DNA from: Microvirga massiliensis
Lineage (GTDB): Bacteria > Pseudomonadota > Alphaproteobacteria > Rhizobiales > Beijerinckiaceae
Direction: 5' to 3'
Assembly (NCBI RefSeq): GCF_001006805.1
Contig: NZ_LN811359.1
Span: 306,546-365,180 of the forward strand
DNA: 58,635 nucleotides
Positions 49,548 through 58,192 of this stretch are shown here, in pieces. The position numbers and the translations under genes were made by a program. Below the pieces are notes generated by a model. The model had not been told where the DNA came from and did no database searches. It was given only the letters and a program-made list of their open reading frames with translations. The stretch's first letter is position 1. Each line of letters starts with the position of its first letter.

Positions 49548-50577
49548 CGCGAACCTCAAAATGTGTCGGCTTTCCGAGGTTCGGCTTGTCATTCGCGACC
49601 CAATGCGCAACCCAGTCGATCATGCGGGCGAGAGGCACCGTCGGGTAACCGAAGATGCCGGACGCTTCCGCCGTGTTGACGAGCCAAGCGGTGGGCGCCT
49701 CCGTACCAACGATCTGCGGCACCTTGCCGAGGCGGTTGCCAAACGCTTTGGCGAGCCAGCGAATTGAGGTTGTTTCCGGTCCCGACACGTTGATGGGGCT
49801 TGTCGGGGTCGTGGCGTGCCGCAAACACCGGAGGGCCTGCGCATTCGCGTCGCCCTGCCAGATGACGTTCACGTGACCCATGGTGACGTCCACTGGCTCG
49901 TCGTCACGAACCTTCCGGGCCACGTCGAACAGGACGCCGTACCTAAGATCGATGGCATAGCTCAGACGGAAAATCCGGCCTGGTGTTCCGTAGAGATTGG
50001 AGAAGTGCTCGAAGATGCGCTCGCGTCCAATGCACGAGAATGCGTATTCCCCGGGCGGATTCAGTACGCTGTCCTCAGTGGCGCCCTGGCTGCCAATCCC
50101 AACGAATGGATAGACGCAAGCGGTCGAGAAGGCGACTATACGGGAGTCGCGGAAGGTCTCCGCGACAATTCCGGGCACGTGCACGTTCATGGCCCAGGTG
50201 AGGGCTTGATTGCCTTGCGCCCCGAACTTACGGCCGGCCATGAAGATTACGTTCTTGGCACGCGGAAGCGCCTCGACGGCCGCCCGGTCGGTCAGGTCGC
50301 ACGGGACCGCCTCGACGCCGTTCGCCTCGAGCTCCTGGCGCAGGCCTGGCTCGCTGAAGCGGGCAACGCCAATCACCCTCTTGTCAGAAGCGGCATTTCG
50401 GGCGAGCCGCGCCAGCGTCGGGCCCATCTTGCCGCCAACCCCCAGCACCATGATGTCGCCGTCGATCGCCGCAAGGTCTGCCACGAGGGCGCTCGTCGGG
50501 GTCGCCATGAAGGCGTCAACCTCCTCCGATCGGTCGAGCCTAGCGGGAAGGGGCGCCTCGTTGAGCCAAACAGTCAT
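49534..50577 (-). CDS. NAD-dependent epimerase/dehydratase-family protein
   Basis: This 347-residue extended SDR has the dinucleotide motif IMVLGVGGKMGPTLARLARN (G-x-G-G-x-x-G), VPCDLTDRAAVEALPRAKNV and the strand RIVAFSTACVYPFV. The family YxxxK is replaced by YAFSCIGRERIFEH, which has the tyrosine but no lysine, so catalysis may differ. Its start overlaps the permease stop by four bases. It likely processes a sugar-like or keto-acid intermediate of the pathway. Confidence 0.85.
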   Translation of the reverse strand: MTVWLNEAPLPARLDRSEEVDAFMATPTSALVADLAAIDGDIMVLGVGGKMGPTLARLARNAASDKRVIGVARFSEPGLRQELEANGVEAVPCDLTDRAAVEALPRAKNVIFMAGRKFGAQGNQALTWAMNVHVPGIVAETFRDSRIVAFSTACVYPFVGIGSQGATEDSVLNPPGEYAFSCIGRERIFEHFSNLYGTPGRIFRLSYAIDLRYGVLFDVARKVRDDEPVDVTMGHVNVIWQGDANAQALRCLRHATTPTSPINVSGPETTSIRWLAKAFGNRLGKVPQIVGTEAPTAWLVNTAEASGIFGYPTVPLARMIDWVAHWVANDKPNLGKPTHFEVRDGTY

Positions 50578-51389
50578 TTCATCCTCGCGTCTTTGGTGAC
50601 CAGAAGGTGCTCCATCAGCAGCACCGACAAATAAAGGCCGATGCCGAGGAGCGTGAGCAGGACGACCGCCATGAACATGGCCGGCGTATCCAGGGAGGCT
50701 TGGACCTGGATCATCAGGTAGCCGAGGCCGCGCTCCGACGCGATGAACTCACCTACAACCGCACCGGCCACGGCCAGAATGGCCGCCACCTTCATCCCGG
50801 CGAAGATGTATGGGAGGGAGCCGGGCAGCTGGATGTAGCGGAAGGCCTGCCATCGGGAGCCCTTCAGCGAACGCACCAGGTCGAGAATGTCGGGCTCGAC
50901 CTCGTTGAGCCCGCGTACCGTGGTGAGCAGGATCGGGAAAAGGCAGAGCGTGAAAGTAATCAGGATGTTGGTGCCGATCCCATAGCTGAACCAGACGATG
51001 ACGAGCGGTCCGAGGGCCACCTTCGGAATCATGTTCAGAGTGACGAGCAGCGGAAATACGAGCAGCGTCAGAAGCCGCGACCACGAGAACAGGAGAGCCA
51101 GCACCACGCCCACCACGACGGCGAGCGCGTAGCCGCCGAAAATCTCGAGACCCGTCACGAAGGTGTTGTCGAGCCAGCCATAGGTCGGCTTGGCGAGGGA
51201 AGCGAGAATTGCAGAGGGCGCGGGCAGGACGAAGGATGGCACTGGGAAGATGGTGACCAGGACCTCCCAGAGCACCACGACGCCGATGTGCACTGCCGCG
51301 ATGATGAGCCACCGCCGATATGTTGCGGCATTCTCGGCGGCGATCGGCGGCGAGGCGCGGGTTTCGATGGCGTCCAGGCTGCTGCTCAT
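50574..51389 (-). CDS. ABC transporter permease, NitT/TauT type
   Basis: This 271-residue protein starts at the ATG 51389-51387, with GGGAG upstream. There are six predicted helices and the permease EAA loop in DILDLVRSLKGSRWQAFRYI QLPGSLPYIFAGMKVA. FPVPSFVLPAPSAILASLA is the usual start of SsuC/TauC-like permeases. The operon then runs epimerase, GNAT, DapA-like and ATPase, all with overlaps or short gaps. A palindrome 56 bases upstream is a likely TetR site. Confidence 0.92.
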   Translation of the reverse strand: MSSSLDAIETRASPPIAAENAATYRRWLIIAAVHIGVVVLWEVLVTIFPVPSFVLPAPSAILASLAKPTYGWLDNTFVTGLEIFGGYALAVVVGVVLALLFSWSRLLTLLVFPLLVTLNMIPKVALGPLVIVWFSYGIGTNILITFTLCLFPILLTTVRGLNEVEPDILDLVRSLKGSRWQAFRYIQLPGSLPYIFAGMKVAAILAVAGAVVGEFIASERGLGYLMIQVQASLDTPAMFMAVVLLTLLGIGLYLSVLLMEHLLVTKDARMK

Positions 51390-51444
51390 GGGGTCTCCCG
51401 GCACATCATGATGCCTAGACGCTACCGCAGGCGGTCGCGATCAA

Positions 51445-51464
51445 TCAACCACCTGGTTGGTTGA
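51445..51464. promoter_or_regulatory. Candidate TetR operator in front of the permease operon
   Basis: TCAACCA (51445-51451) and TGGTTGA (51458-51464) form inverted arms, with one more pair inside. A related site lies at 52175-52190. This one is 19 bases after the end of the tetR gene and upstream of the permease start. Confidence 0.55.
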
Positions 51465-51482
51465 AAAAAATGTGGCCAGGCT

Positions 51483-52163
51483 TCAAGTGGCGTCTGGTCG
51501 CAGGGCCGATAGCGCGAACTTCACGACGTGTTTGCGCCGCACCGCCACCGCCTTCGGACTGCCGAGATCCTTGCTGAAGATCGCCGACAACGTGCGGTTG
51601 TTCGAGAAGAAAAAGTACGACAGCGCAGCGATCGAGATGTAGAGGTCGATTGGGTCGAGGTCCTTGCGGAACACGCCCTCGCGCACGCCGCGGTCGAGGG
51701 ACTCGCGGATGAGCTCGACGAGCGGCGAGTGCATCGACTGCACCTTGGGCGAGCCATTCAGGTGGAACGCGCCGTAGCGGTTCTCGTCGCTTAGAAGCGC
51801 AATGAATTCAGGGTGGTGGAGAAGGTAGTCGAACGAGAAGGTGACCAGCCTTTCCATGGCCTTGGTGGGAGGCAGTTTAGCCAGATTGAGCGCCCGTTCA
51901 CGCGTCCGGATCTGCCCGTAGACCTCTTCGAGGGCCGCCCGGAACAGATCATCCTTGTTGCCGAAATAATGATAGACGAGCTGTTTGTTGACGCCCGCGC
52001 GGCGAGCGATCTCGTCCACTCGGGCCCCAGCCCGGCCCTTGCTGGCGAACTCGGCGATCGCCGCCTCCAGCAGCGCGCGGCGAGATCCTTCTGGGTTTCG
52101 CCGCGTCTGTCGCTCGCCTGCCCGGGACTGGTTGCCCAAATCGTCTGCCATCGAAGGTCTCAT
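51483..52163 (-). CDS. TetR-family transcriptional regulator
   Basis: This 226-residue protein is read from the ATG 52163-52161; another ATG lies at 52151. The HTH is SRRALLEAAIAEFASKGRAG ARVDEIARRAGVNKQLVYHY FGNKDDLFRAALEEVY, followed by a RutR-like C-terminal domain (FDYLLHHPEFIALLSDENRY). RutR-type members sense pyrimidines or related ligands, which would fit a NitT/TauT-like importer, but this is tentative. It is flanked by two matching palindromes and sits between the permease operon and the divergent binding-protein gene. Confidence 0.9.
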   Translation of the reverse strand: MRPSMADDLGNQSRAGERQTRRNPEGSRRALLEAAIAEFASKGRAGARVDEIARRAGVNKQLVYHYFGNKDDLFRAALEEVYGQIRTRERALNLAKLPPTKAMERLVTFSFDYLLHHPEFIALLSDENRYGAFHLNGSPKVQSMHSPLVELIRESLDRGVREGVFRKDLDPIDLYISIAALSYFFFSNNRTLSAIFSKDLGSPKAVAVRRKHVVKFALSALRPDAT

Positions 52164-52174
52164 CTTCTGCTTCG

Positions 52175-52190
52175 TCAACCAACTAGTTGA
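52175..52190. promoter_or_regulatory. Candidate TetR operator between tetR and the binding-protein gene
   Basis: TCAACCAACTAGTTGA contains the palindrome CAACTAGTTG and shares 13 of 15 bases (TCAACCA-M-CT-R-GTTG) with the site at 51445. It lies 11 bases upstream of the tetR start and 79 bases from the binding-protein start. Confidence 0.55.
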
Positions 52191-52268
52191 TCGGAGTTCG
52201 TCGTTAAGGCTAGTCTTTTCTCACAGGTCGGCGCCAGGATGGGTCGACAGGATGGAGAGGCTATCAAC

Positions 52269-53261
52269 ATGACGAAGTTTGCGTCCATTGCCGCTCTCGT
52301 GGCGACGCTGATGGCTCCCGGCGCCGCATCCGCCGCGGAAAAGGTGAACCTCGTGCTCAACTGGGTGCCCACCGCCGATCATTCCCCATACTATTACGCT
52401 AAGGCTCAAGGCTGGTATGAGCAGGTCGGAATCGATCTCACCATCGAGACCGGAAAAGGCTCGGGCGTCTCCGCGCAACGCGTGGGCGCCGGCACTTCCG
52501 AAATCGGCATCTCAGATCTTGCAACCTCGCTCCTTGCCCGTGGCAAGGGGGCGAACCTCGTGGCGGTTATGGCCGTCTATGCGAATTCCCCGCAGGGTTT
52601 TTACTGGTTGAAGAGCAGCGGCATTACTGGCCCGAAGGACTTTCCCGGCAAGAAGATCGGCAACCCTCCAGGTGACGCCTCACGCGTGATGTGGCCGGCC
52701 TTCGCCAAGCAGGTCGGCATCGATCCGGCGTCGGTCAGCTTCGTCAACGTGAGCCCGCAGGCCAAGATGCCGTCGCTCAAGAGCAAGGCCATCGACATTA
52801 CGAGCGACTTCTACAACGAGCATGACCTCAAGGTCCGCGAGTTCGGCGGCGATCTCGGCTTTCTCGCCTGGCGCAACGTTGGCATCAATCCGTACGGCAA
52901 CTCGATCATTGTCAACGGCGATTTCCTGCAGAAGAACCGCGATTTGGTAAAGGCTTTCACGCAGGTGAGCCAAAAGGCGTTCGCCGCCTGCGTGCAGGAT
53001 GTGGGGCCTTGCCTCAAGGCCCTCATGGCGACCGTCAGCGGGCTCGACGAGGCGAACCAGCGAGACCAGTGGAACCGAATCAAGGAGTTGATGCGGGATC
53101 CCACCACTACCACCGTGGCACTCGGCGCCTTCAACCCGGAACGGGTGAAGAGCGATCACGAGATGGTCAAGTCCTACTTCGGCTTGGAACAGTCTTTCGA
53201 TGCTGCGTCCATCTACACGAACGACTTTCTCGACCAATCCGTGAAGATGCCGGTGCAGTAA
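52269..53261 (+). CDS. ABC transporter substrate-binding protein, NMT1/THI5-like (SsuA/TauA class)
   Basis: This 330-residue protein starts at the ATG at 52269. A signal peptide ends at ASAAE. The NMT1 pattern follows: KVNLVLNWVPTADHSPYYYA KAQGWYEQVGIDLTIETGKG SG, then VGAGTSEIGISDLATSLLAR and PKDFPGKKIGNPPGDASRVM WPAF. LNWVPxxDHxPYYxA is typical of proteins binding pyrimidine-like or aromatic amine ligands. It is divergent from tetR and supplies the importer encoded on the minus strand. Confidence 0.93.
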   Translation: MTKFASIAALVATLMAPGAASAAEKVNLVLNWVPTADHSPYYYAKAQGWYEQVGIDLTIETGKGSGVSAQRVGAGTSEIGISDLATSLLARGKGANLVAVMAVYANSPQGFYWLKSSGITGPKDFPGKKIGNPPGDASRVMWPAFAKQVGIDPASVSFVNVSPQAKMPSLKSKAIDITSDFYNEHDLKVREFGGDLGFLAWRNVGINPYGNSIIVNGDFLQKNRDLVKAFTQVSQKAFAACVQDVGPCLKALMATVSGLDEANQRDQWNRIKELMRDPTTTTVALGAFNPERVKSDHEMVKSYFGLEQSFDAASIYTNDFLDQSVKMPVQ

Positions 53262-53334
53262 GGCGCAACTGGTCGGTCCTGGGTGGTTCCGCCCAGGACC
53301 GGGTTCAAGACAATAGTACAGGGAGAAGCATTTC

Positions 53335-53834
53335 GTGAATGCGGACGAACTCACCGAGGCGGTAGTCTGGCGAGACGACCTGCACCGCCACCCGGAACCC
53401 GCGCTCGAGGCGCATCGGACCGCCAGGTTCGTCACACAAAATCTCGCGTTCTTCGGGCTCAAGGTATCCACAGAGCTTGGCGGCACGGGTCGTCAACACG
53501 TTGTCTCGTGGCTCGTCCCGGCACGGCATTGGCAGCAGGGCCGACGTGGATGCGCTACGGGTCCAGGAGATCGGCGACCCACCCTATAAGCCCACGACGC
53601 CTGGCTAGATGCACGCTTGCGGCGACGACGGACACACAGCGATACTCCTTGCGGCCGCTCGCGCCTGCGCGCAGTCGGCGGACTTCGGCGGGACCATTCA
53701 TTTCATCTTTCAGCCGCCTGAAGAAAATGAAGGCGGCGCCCGGCACACTGCGAGGGTTACTTTCGGACGCCGACAAGACTGCCACCACCCCGCGCGGTAA
53801 GATGCTTCCGCACCAACGTTGTCGGGTTCATTGA
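53335..53834 (+). pseudogene. M20-family amidohydrolase (hippurate hydrolase-like), decayed
   Basis: The N-terminal piece WRDDLHRHPEPALEAHRTAR FVTQ and FFGLKVSTELGGTGRQ is M20 peptidase sequence. RADVDALRVQEIG follows in another frame and then a TAG stop stands immediately before MHACGDDGHTAILLAAARAC. GTIHFIFQPPEENEGGARH is the metal-site block, after which the frame is lost. The metal-binding His of HACGHDGH is Asp here (HACGDDGH). With a frame change, a stop and a lost ligand it is dead, unlike genes here with only run-length indels. Confidence 0.8.
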
Positions 53835-54268
53835 CGAGGAGGATCACCTGCAAATTGAAGATCGTGTTGATAACATGCTCACCGCTAGAGGCTTTAATAT
53901 TACCCGAAGGAGCGCGTCCCCTGGATGCGACCTGGCATAAGCCCTAGCTGCCATTGAAGCCATGAGAAAAAACGGTTGAAATTGAAGTTCTTAGCTCGAA
54001 AAAGTGGCCGGTATTGCGAAGTCCTTAGTCGGAAACATGCTGCAAATTTTCAGCTTAGAACTTCCATTTGAAGTCAGGACCTGAAAGCCAAAACGGTACG
54101 GCCCCAGGCATTCAGTGTGTGACATCGCTCAGTAGCAGTCGGCTCAGCGCCACTGCGCGAGCTGGTCCGGACATTGAACAATCAGCTTCTCCCGAACCGC
54201 GGTGCGCCTTCCCGGTGCCTCATCGCCCACTAGGATAGCATGGCACGGCGGACGGGTGGGAGATAACG
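53835..54268. other. Intergenic, no gene seen
   Basis: This 434-base gap is less GC-rich than its surroundings. No frame has recognisable similarity; no RNA gene or terminator is evident. Confidence 0.5.
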
Positions 54269-55186
54269 ATGGCGGAGCGGCATGGCGCCGGGGCGGGACG
54301 GCTTGCGGCCTTCGCCGTGATGGCCCTGATCTGGGGCCTGACCTGGTGGCCCATGAAGCTCGCTGCCGAGGCTGTGCCGCCGATCTTCCTGGCGGTGGTG
54401 CGCTTCGTGCTCGCCGGCCTCTGCTATCTCGCGGTCGTGCTCGCGAAAGGCTTGCCACTCCGGTTGGAGCAGCCGATCCGCGTCATCTGGGCCGCGCTCC
54501 TCATCACCACGGGCTGCTATGCGCTCGTGTTCTGGGGCGTGGCGCGCGCCCCGAGCGGCTTGTCGGCGATCGTCAACCTCGCGCTGCTGCCGATCTTCGT
54601 AATCCTCGTCGGCGCGCTCTACGGGCAGGAGCCGATCACGGTGCGCCGCCTCGGAGCGATCGGGCTCGGCGTTGCCGGCCTAGTTCTGCTCTTCTCCGGG
54701 CGCACGGGCCCGGCGCAGGACGGCGCGGCCCTGGGCCTCGGTGCGGTCGCGGCAGGCACCTTGAGCTATGCCTGGGGCGCGGTGGTCAGCCGGCCCCTGA
54801 TGCAGGCGATGCATCCCCTGGCACTGGCCTTCTGGGAGACCAGCCTCGGCGCACTCGGCCTCGCGCTCGTGTCGATCCTGGTGGAGGGCTACGATCCGGC
54901 AGGCTTTGCAGCCCTCGCCGACGGACGCGTGCTGCTGGGCTTGAGCGTGCTCGTGCTCGGGGGCTCGCTCGGGGCCTTCTCGATCTATCTCTGGCTGGTG
55001 CGCGACTGGGGCGCCTTCCGGGCCGGGCTCTATGCCTTCGTGAGCCCGGTCGTGGCGGTTGCCGTGGGCGTCGTCTTTGCGCACGAGGCCTTCGGCTGGC
55101 CGGAGGGGCTCGGCATGGGCGTGATGCTCGCCGCCACGGCACTCGCACTCTGCGAGGGCGAGCGGCACTCACGGGAAGCTGCCTGA
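54269..55186 (+). CDS. EamA/DMT-family transporter
   Basis: This 305-residue protein starts at the ATG at 54269. Two EamA repeats are seen, beginning AAFAVMALIWGLTWWPMKLA AEAVPP and ALGLGAVAAGTLSYAWGAVV SRPLMQ. ALYGQEPITVRRLGAIGLGV AGLVLL and FAHEAFGWPEGLGMGVMLAA TALAL are the paired repeat ends. The substrate is unknown. It is the third DMT-family gene in the window and stands alone. The 289 bases after it hold no clear gene. Confidence 0.9.
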   Translation: MAERHGAGAGRLAAFAVMALIWGLTWWPMKLAAEAVPPIFLAVVRFVLAGLCYLAVVLAKGLPLRLEQPIRVIWAALLITTGCYALVFWGVARAPSGLSAIVNLALLPIFVILVGALYGQEPITVRRLGAIGLGVAGLVLLFSGRTGPAQDGAALGLGAVAAGTLSYAWGAVVSRPLMQAMHPLALAFWETSLGALGLALVSILVEGYDPAGFAALADGRVLLGLSVLVLGGSLGAFSIYLWLVRDWGAFRAGLYAFVSPVVAVAVGVVFAHEAFGWPEGLGMGVMLAATALALCEGERHSREAA

Positions 55187-55475
55187 ACAGCGCTCGCAGG
55201 CGCGCTGGTGCGTAGGTCCGGGACGGTCGGGCGCAAGGGTGGAACCGAGCGGAAACGAACCACATCGTGGAGACTCTCGTCGCCGGCGGCACGACGATGT
55301 CCACGCGACGACAGGCGCCGCCTTCCAGAATCGTCTGAGGGGACTGTCCTCTCGCTGTCCCGACCGCCACCCGCTCAACGTTCTGCAGTCGACAGCCAAG
55401 TGATCAGGCTCGAGATGCTCCGGAGTGCTACGATCAGCGCGTGATCATCGCCGCGGCTGCTGACTAGGGACTCCA

Positions 55476-55658
55476 ATGCTACCCAATGACGAGCGGAACG
55501 CCATTGAGGCGATGATGCGCGATGCGGATGTGCTTGACGACTCGAAGGGTGGGACGCGCACCGGCGAGGAGGACGGCGCGCTTCACCCAAGCGCTCCCAA
55601 GCGCGAGCGTGGTGCTTATAAGCAAGTTAAGAATCGGCCGGCCGTCCCAGTCCACTGA
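55476..55658 (+). CDS. Possible small hydrophilic protein
   Basis: This 60-residue frame begins at the ATG at 55476 (MLPNDERNAIEAMMRDADVL DDSKGGTRTGEE) after AGGGAC. It is charged, without hydrophobic core, and not recognised. It may be a true small gene or chance. Frame length alone does not decide. Confidence 0.35.
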   Translation: MLPNDERNAIEAMMRDADVLDDSKGGTRTGEEDGALHPSAPKRERGAYKQVKNRPAVPVH

Positions 55659-55702
55659 GCCCTACGGCCCACAGGAAGCCGCCTTGGCGAGGCTCCGGAG
55701 AG

Positions 55703-56010
55703 ATGGCGGCCCACCCGATCATGCGCGAAGACAGCGACGTGCGCCGCCAGTTGATACAGGCGGATACGATGACATCAGCCGAGAAGATCCGCCTGGCGGG
55801 GACCGCAACCGATCGCGTCAGGCACAGGTCTGGAAGGCCCTCGAGGCGCTGGAGCATTTCGAGGGCAGCATCATGAACGTGCGCGAGGCCGATTCCGACG
55901 TCCATCGCGAACGTGCGGTGCTCGCGGCCGCTCGGGAGGCGCTCAAACAGGCAGAGCGGATCCTGCAGGAGACGCAATGGCCGACGGATGCGGATTACGA
56001 CACCGTCTGA
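55703..56010 (+). pseudogene. Small protein of unknown function with one frame change
   Basis: From the ATG at 55703 the frame reads MREDSDVRRQLIQADTMTSA EKIRLAGTATDRV. One missing base near 55816-55820 shifts the continuation to QAQVWKALEALEHFEGSIMN VREADSDVHRERAVLAAAREA. The joined product of about 102 residues is helical and has no recognised domain. Its stop TGA overlaps the ATG of the next gene, so the two are coupled. Confidence 0.55.
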
Positions 56011-56375
56011 TGTCGATCTACTGGAAGCGAACCGCCGACGTGTATCCCGACGCCGGCTACGGGCCAAATACCTTCATGGCCTTCGATCCGCAGGTGCGCT
56101 TCCCGCGCTTTCACATGGGGACAGGCGACAAGACGATCGGCAACGTGCATCTGATCCAGGGCGGTCCCCAGGACGGACGGTGGCACTGGTCGATGACCGT
56201 GTCGCTGCCCGGCCCGCGCTATGGCCCGCCTACCAACGGGACCAAGCCGACGAGAGGCGCAGCGGGACGGCGCGTCGTCGAGGTCTACCGGCATCACCTG
56301 TCCACGCGTCCGGAGCAGTATGCGATCTGGAGCTGCAACATGGTGAGAAACACCAAGTCCAGGGTGGGCTTCTGA
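56010..56375 (+). CDS. Small protein of unknown function
   Basis: This 121-residue frame starts at the ATG at 56010, overlapping the previous stop (TGATG). MSIYWKRTADVYPDAGYGPN TFMAFDPQVRFPRF and NVHLIQGGPQDGRWHWSMTV SLPGPRYGPPTNG TKPTRGAAGRR are soluble and aromatic-rich. It resembles small proteins often found near phage or plasmid genes in this group, but I cannot name a family. Confidence 0.6.
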   Translation: MSIYWKRTADVYPDAGYGPNTFMAFDPQVRFPRFHMGTGDKTIGNVHLIQGGPQDGRWHWSMTVSLPGPRYGPPTNGTKPTRGAAGRRVVEVYRHHLSTRPEQYAIWSCNMVRNTKSRVGF

Positions 56376-56442
56376 TCCACCCTGCTGAAGGTGTGTGCAA
56401 GGGCGCACTGGCTGGGTCAGAGATCTTGGTAAGCCTGAGCTC

Positions 56443-56628
56443 CTATGCCAGCCAATGACCCGCTGAAGCCAGGAAGATATCTAAGACGCCGTTGGTATCG
56501 TCCGGGACGAGATTCGAGGCGTTGCTCTCGAAGGTCACGTAGCGGTCACTGGCCGAAATCGCGGGTTCGCCGCTGAAGCCGTTTCCTTCCGTGCCGTCGC
56601 TGGCGAGAGAGACGCGCTCGACCTGGAA
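56443..56628 (-). pseudogene. WD40-like beta-propeller repeat protein, C-terminal remnant
   Basis: About 60 codons end at 56443: QVERVSLASDGTEGNGFSGE PAISASDRYVTFESNASNLV PDDTNGVLDIF. This is the calcium/TolB-like propeller repeat (RVSxxSxGxxxNGxSxxPxIS, DGRYVxFxSxASNLVxxDTN). The upstream part is cut off exactly at the 143-bp element beginning at 56629, so insertion or deletion there destroyed the gene. Confidence 0.6.
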
Positions 56629-56771
56629 GGGCCTGTCGCAAAGTTTGTGAGCAGGTGAAAAGGTGGTCGGATTGGATTGGTCGCCGGACTGGGTTGCCCT
56701 CGTGTGGTCCCCGGGAAATCCGGTCTCATCCCGCCAACGCCACGGCCATTTGCAAACTTTGCGACAGGCCC
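56629..56771. mobile_element. 143-bp miniature element with 19-bp perfect inverted ends (IS6-like)
   Basis: GGGCCTGTCGCAAAGTTTG (56629-56647) is the exact inverse of 56753-56771. The end sequence resembles IS6-family ends (GGnnCTGTTGCAAA). The 105 bases inside encode nothing. This is the form of a MITE moved by a related transposase. Flanking 8-bp segments are not identical, so no target duplication is visible. Confidence 0.65.
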
Positions 56772-56780
56772 CCTTGCGGC

Positions 56781-56870
56781 CTGCTTCGGACTTCAAAAAG
56801 TTAATGAAGCCTGAAAACCGGGCCGGTCCAGCCCACTTCATGACCATCAACAGAGTTTGCGACGGGCCCG
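56781..56870 (+). repeat. 90-bp imperfect direct repeat, copy A
   Basis: It begins CTGCTTCGGACTTC and ends TTTGCGACGGGCCCG, with CTGAAAACCGGGCCGG inside. The end matches the right end of the adjacent miniature element. Copy B starts 119 bases later. Confidence 0.6.
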
Positions 56871-56899
56871 GCCGATCGCGTGGATGCGGTCGAGGAAGT

Positions 56900-56989
56900 C
56901 TGCTTCGGACTTCCTCAGGTTTACAAAGTCTGAAAACGAGGCCGGACCAGCCCCTCCTGCGACCTCCAGAAGTGTTTTCGACAGGCCCG
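56900..56989 (+). repeat. 90-bp imperfect direct repeat, copy B
   Basis: It begins CTGCTTCGGACTTC and ends TTTTCGACAGGCCCG, with CTGAAAACGAGGCCGG inside. It has the same length and order of blocks as copy A, with scattered changes. Both are probably solo ends of the same insertion-sequence family. Confidence 0.6.
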
Positions 56990-57018
56990 ATTAAGTCACG
57001 GCTGATGTCTCGGAGCCG

Positions 57019-58134
57019 TCATGGCTTCAGAGCGCCCTGCGCACTCGTGTAAACTGCGTAGAGCGATGTTGAGCCGCAGATGTAAAGTCTATTTCGTTGC
57101 TGACCGCCGAAGCACATGTTGGCGACAGTTTCCGGTATGTGGATCTTTCCGAGCAGATCGCCGTCTGGAGTGTAGCAGCGCACGCCGTCCTCGTTGGGAT
57201 CGCCCCAACCGACGGAGCACCAAAGGCGCCCGGCAGTGTCGCAGCGCACCCCGTCGGTAATGCTGGGCTTGGGCATTTCCGCAAAGACCTTGCTGTTCGA
57301 AAGCTTTCCGGCCCCGAGATCCACGTCGAACACGCGAATATGCGACGGGTTGTCCGGCCCATCCGTGAAGCCGGTATCGCAGATATAGAGCTTCTTCTCG
57401 TCAGGCGAGAAGCAAAGGCCGTTCGGCTCCACGAAGTCATCGACGACCACCTTGATGTCACCGGATTTCGGATCCACCCGGTAGACGTTGTGCTTCTCCT
57501 GCTCGGGCTCGGCCTTGATGCCCTCGTAATAGCCGCCAATCCCGTAGGCGGGATCGCTGAACCAGATCGAACCGTCGGCCGCGACGACCGCGTCATTCGG
57601 CGAGTTGAGCTTCTTGCCATTATACTTGTCGGCGATAATCGTGATCGAGCCATCGAGTTCGGTCCGGGTGACCCGTCGGCCGCTATGTTCGCAAGTGATC
57701 AGGCGTCCTTCGCGGTCGATCGTGTTGCCGTTCGAGTTCATCGACGGTTGGCGGAATACGCTGACGTGACCGTCATCCTCCGAAAAACGCATGATGCGGT
57801 TGTTGGGAATGTCGCTGAACAGCACGTAGCGGCCAGCCGGGAAGTAAACCGGACCCTCGGCCCAGCGGAACCCGGTTGCGACGCGCTCGACCGCCATGGT
57901 GCCGGCGAAAGCCGGGAAACCGCTAGGTCCGAACGAAACCTGGGGCTTTTTGAGAGACTCCAGGTGTGAATCCGGATAGCGGCTCCCGGGTAGTGGTCCT
58001 AAGGGCAGCGGAGCGGTTGGCGGGGTTGGAGCGCCCGTTTGGCCGAATGGCGTTACGGTTTCCGCCGAGGCCGCTTTCATGGTTACGGCCGCCGCGGCAG
58101 CCGCCGTTGTCGCCAAAAATGCGCGTCTGTTCAT
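57019..58134 (-). CDS. Secreted SMP-30/gluconolactonase-family protein
   Basis: This 371-residue protein starts at the ATG 58134-58132, with GGAGG six bases upstream. The N-terminus MNRRAFLATTAAAAAAVTMK is a twin-arginine signal. The propeller motifs are RWAEGPVYFPAGRYVLFSDI, KKLNSPNDAVVAADGSIWFS DPAYGI, VVDDFVEPNGLCFSPDEKKL YICDTGF and ITDGVRCDTAGRLWCSVGWG D. The Glu, Asn and Asp residues expected to bind the metal ion (AEGP, SPND, EPNG, DGVR) are present. It would hydrolyse a lactone in the periplasm. Confidence 0.92.
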   Translation of the reverse strand: MNRRAFLATTAAAAAAVTMKAASAETVTPFGQTGAPTPPTAPLPLGPLPGSRYPDSHLESLKKPQVSFGPSGFPAFAGTMAVERVATGFRWAEGPVYFPAGRYVLFSDIPNNRIMRFSEDDGHVSVFRQPSMNSNGNTIDREGRLITCEHSGRRVTRTELDGSITIIADKYNGKKLNSPNDAVVAADGSIWFSDPAYGIGGYYEGIKAEPEQEKHNVYRVDPKSGDIKVVVDDFVEPNGLCFSPDEKKLYICDTGFTDGPDNPSHIRVFDVDLGAGKLSNSKVFAEMPKPSITDGVRCDTAGRLWCSVGWGDPNEDGVRCYTPDGDLLGKIHIPETVANMCFGGQQRNRLYICGSTSLYAVYTSAQGALKP

Positions 58135-58192
58135 TGTTACCTCCCTGGAAATGTTCATCCGAACTCCTACCGAAGAGGACCGCTCGGTCGGT

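Noticed and set aside
57097..57969. 290-codon plus-strand open frame
   Set aside because: Antisense to the secreted SMP-30 gene.
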